A stretch of 64,000 nt of DNA. Source: Halomonas sp. CUBES01. GTDB lineage: Bacteria > Pseudomonadota > Gammaproteobacteria > Pseudomonadales > Halomonadaceae. Positions 62,329-64,000 of this stretch are shown one piece after another (the stretch's first letter is position 1; each line of letters starts with the position of its first letter). The notes below the pieces were generated by a model, which saw only the letters and a list, made by a program, of their open reading frames with translations, did no database searches and was not told where the DNA came from. The stretch is taken from assembly GCF_020991005.1 (NCBI RefSeq), contig NZ_JAJLLW010000004.1:248001-312000 (forward strand). The letters run 5' to 3'. Both the position numbers and the translations under genes were made by a program.

Positions 62329-62352
62329 AAGCGGTGCCGAGGAGCGCCGCTT
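62329..62352 (+). terminator. Weak hairpin after valS
   Basis: AAGCGGTGC (62329-62337) pairs with GCGCCGCTT (62344-62352) with one G-T pair. It lies 24 bases past valS and just before the zeta-like gene. No long T-run follows. Confidence 0.35.
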
Positions 62353-62369
62353 CCATTTGGAGCTTGCAT

Positions 62370-62942
62370 ATGCCTACCTGCTGGATAATTGCAGGCCCAA
62401 ACGGAGCGGGTAAAACAACGTTTGCGTTTGAGTACCTACCGCAAGTCGCCAATGGCTCCCGCTTTGTCAATGCCGACCTCATTGCCGCAGGTCTTTCGCC
62501 ATTCGCCCCTGAGAAGGAGCTGATGGCGGCAAGCCGGTTATTTCTTAAAGAAATTGATTGGTGTGTCAAAGCAAATGAAGACTTTGCCTTCGAGACCACG
62601 CTTTCGGGTATCACTTATCTCCATAGAATTAATCAGTTACGCAGAAGTGGATGGCGCGTAGTGCTATTTTACCTGGCGTTACCCAGCGTTGAGATGTCTC
62701 ATATGCGGGTTGCTGAGCGAGTTTCACATGGCGGGCATAACATTCCGAAGAGGGATATAGAACGGCGTTTTCCTCGTAGCCTTGCAAACTTGTTCATGCG
62801 CTATAGCATCGCGGTAGACGAATGTCTTTGTTTTATGAACAGCGGCATGGAGCCTGAACTGGTATTTGAACAACACGGTTGTACCCGACATATTATCCAG
62901 CATGAGCATTTCCAACACCTCCTGGAGGTAGCCGCATCGTGA
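62370..62942 (+). CDS. Zeta-toxin family P-loop kinase
   Basis: This 190-residue protein has a Walker [12 protein letters not shown] at residues 8-18 and the zeta-type block [26 protein letters not shown] follows, then [29 protein letters not shown] with the second basic site. Zeta toxins phosphorylate UDP-N-acetylglucosamine, but chromosomal members of this kind may have other substrates. GGAG is upstream of ATG 62370. Its stop overlaps the start of a 55-codon gene (GTGA), as in toxin-antitoxin pairs. GC content is lower than in valS, so acquisition by transfer is plausible. Confidence 0.8.
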   Translation: MPTCWIIAGPNGAGKTTFAFEYLPQVANGSRFVNADLIAAGLSPFAPEKELMAASRLFLKEIDWCVKANEDFAFETTLSGITYLHRINQLRRSGWRVVLFYLALPSVEMSHMRVAERVSHGGHNIPKRDIERRFPRSLANLFMRYSIAVDECLCFMNSGMEPELVFEQHGCTRHIIQHEHFQHLLEVAAS

Positions 62943-63106
62943 ATACTGACGGACACACTCCCTCACCCTTTGCGCAACAAGCACTTGCTGCAATGAAACA
63001 GGCTGTCAGCAAGGAACTAGATCGCAAGAAGCGTTTAGGACACTATGCTGTGGTTTGGAAAGACGGCAAACCGATTAAAATCGGCGAGGACGCTTTACCG
63101 CGTTAA
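62939..63106 (+). CDS. Small partner protein of the zeta-like kinase
   Basis: This 55-residue reading frame starts at GTG 62939, overlapping the kinase stop by four bases. The product has a helical first half ([24 protein letters not shown]) and a short beta-like end ([16 protein letters not shown]). Small proteins ending in such a VVWxDGKP-I motif are regularly found beside chromosomal zeta-like kinases. An antitoxin-like role is inferred from position and overlap. It is short and easily missed, but the tight overlap and amino acid make-up support it. Confidence 0.65.
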   Translation: MNTDGHTPSPFAQQALAAMKQAVSKELDRKKRLGHYAVVWKDGKPIKIGEDALPR

Positions 63107-63269
63107 CAGCAACTTGTGTCTCTACTGCCGACTTGCTCCCTGCTTGACAGGGGGCTTAGCGTCGTTGGAGTGCCCTGTTTGCGATTGGGAGCCTGCTTTA
63201 GACGAGCAAGGGGAAATGGATAAGGAACAAAACCGAAGACAGCCTGCCCATAAGATCTGGATCATTTGA
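63107..63269 (+). pseudogene. CPCC-type cysteine-rich fragment
   Basis: A frame open through 63269 has CLYCRLAPC, LASLECPVCDWEPALDEQGE and NRRQPAHK. It resembles the CPCC family (CPCC-RL, then EICPVCFWE-DD) of small zinc-ribbon-like proteins. No ATG or GTG with a ribosome-binding site precedes it (only TTG 63114), and the first Cys pair is altered. It is probably a broken copy. Confidence 0.35.
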
Positions 63270-63345
63270 TCCTGATGGTCCGAGGCGGGTCACCCTCTCT
63301 AGCGAGTGACGCTGCCCAGCATTCACCCATCGAGGTCGCTTCCCT

Positions 63346-64000
63346 ATGGCAACATCCTCCGATAAGTTCCTGAGCACGCCACCCACAATACCGCCGCTGG
63401 ATCCTGACCGCGTGTCGCTATTCGAGCAAGCGGGACTGACGGTCAAGCCCCTGGAACCGCTGGGCGTTGAAATATACGGCGCCGATGTTCGCACCCGACT
63501 TCCCCAGCCCGTCATCGACGCCCTGGAAGTGGAAATGGCCCATCGCGGGTTCATCGTCTTCAAGCACCAGACGGATCTTTCGGCGGATGAACTGGTAGAG
63601 GCCAGCACGTGGTGGGGCGCCGGCGAAATCCATTCGACTCACGGCGTCCACCCGGCAACGCCGGGCATGAACCGGGACGTCTTCCGCTGCTCCAACGACA
63701 ACCGCTACGGCATCCTGGGCGTGGGCCCGCAGTGGCACAACGACGGCAGCTTCGAAGCCGCCACCTTCTCGCATTCCGCCTATTATATGGCGCGGGCGCC
63801 CGAACAGGGCGGCGGCACCCACTTCGCCCACCAGGGCGCCGCCTTCGACGTGCTCCCCGAGGAAAAGCAGGCTTTCTGGGAGCGCCTTGTCTCGGTCAAT
63901 TCCGCGTCAGGGGTGAGCCATCCCGTCGTCCACACCCACCCGATCTCGGGACGCAAGAGCGTGTGGCTGCACCTGGGCATGACCGGCGCGGTCATCGAAC
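63346..64000 (+). CDS. TauD/TfdA family dioxygenase, N-terminal part
   Basis: The gene runs off the right edge; 218 codons are visible. It belongs to the Fe(II)/2-oxoglutarate dioxygenases of the TauD/TfdA type: PLGVEIYGADVR near residue 43, HRGFIVFKHQ, and the iron-binding H-x-D in QWHNDGSFEAATFSHSAYYMA. GGGTHFAHQGAAFDVLPEE follows, and then HPVVHTHPISGRKSVWLH. The substrate cannot be told from this part; taurine, aryloxyalkanoates and other small sulfonates or acids are oxidised by relatives. GAGG lies ten bases before the ATG. Confidence 0.85.
   Translation, partial: MATSSDKFLSTPPTIPPLDPDRVSLFEQAGLTVKPLEPLGVEIYGADVRTRLPQPVIDALEVEMAHRGFIVFKHQTDLSADELVEASTWWGAGEIHSTHGVHPATPGMNRDVFRCSNDNRYGILGVGPQWHNDGSFEAATFSHSAYYMARAPEQGGGTHFAHQGAAFDVLPEEKQAFWERLVSVNSASGVSHPVVHTHPISGRKSVWLHLGMTGAVIE

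Noticed and set aside
1..64000. tRNA, rRNA or CRISPR array
   Set aside because: No cloverleaf-like stretch, rRNA segment or regularly spaced direct repeat was recognised by eye. A tRNA or Rfam scan would be needed to exclude small RNAs fully.

Overview
The window looks like chromosome of a halotolerant gammaproteobacterium, most likely Halomonas or a close relative. The reasons are high-GC housekeeping genes, a pepA-holC-valS neighbourhood, gammaproteobacterial aceK, lptF/lptG and bfr/bfd, and a photoactive yellow protein (PYP) very close in sequence to that of Halorhodospira halophila. No rRNA, tRNA or CRISPR array was recognised. Both edges cut a gene: a TraB-family 3' end at the left and a TauD-like 5' end at the right.

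Layout. 1-2.1 kb: TraB-family end, a tRNA acp3U transferase (DTW domain), and a HEPN/MNT toxin-antitoxin pair. 2.2-7.9 kb: a complete one-direction biotin operon bioB-F-H-C-D-A in which most genes overlap. 7.9-10.4 kb: aceK with a sirtuin. 10.5-13.8 kb: tyrosine ammonia-lyase, p-coumaryl-CoA ligase and PYP, meaning the light sensor together with both enzymes that make its chromophore. 14-19.4 kb: ethanolamine use (permease, eutC, eutB and an AraC regulator read the opposite way) without microcompartment genes. 19.4-22.2 kb: a GAF-GGDEF-EAL protein. 22.2-27.2 kb: an AT-rich, loosely packed stretch with an XRE regulator behind an array of palindromic operators, a methyltransferase, a PepSY membrane protein and an AraC regulator.

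27.2-42.8 kb is the most unusual region: one apparent operon of 14 genes, all on the minus strand, encoding a type IV pilus/type II secretion-like machine of the MSHA type. It has a lipoprotein secretin, a PilB/GspE ATPase, a GspF platform protein, PilN/O/P-like inner-membrane parts, three related pilin-like proteins, and four further prepilins that share a cysteine-flanked Asp/Gly motif. One of these four is 788 residues long and carries a hydrophobic stretch and a long coiled coil. No prepilin peptidase or retraction ATPase lies in the window.

43.1-51.3 kb: an IS30-like remnant, a Zur-box-preceded COG0523 metallochaperone, a RecQ-like helicase, an MBL-fold protein with an apparent in-frame internal deletion, a truC-tcdA-DUF1653 operon, sodC, bfr and bfd. 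51.3-62.3 kb: an RDD protein, lptG-lptF facing pepA, ilvE, holC, a Spy-like periplasmic protein, an MFS transporter and valS. 62.3-64 kb: a zeta-toxin-like kinase with a 55-residue partner, a CPCC-like fragment, and the start of a TauD/TfdA dioxygenase.
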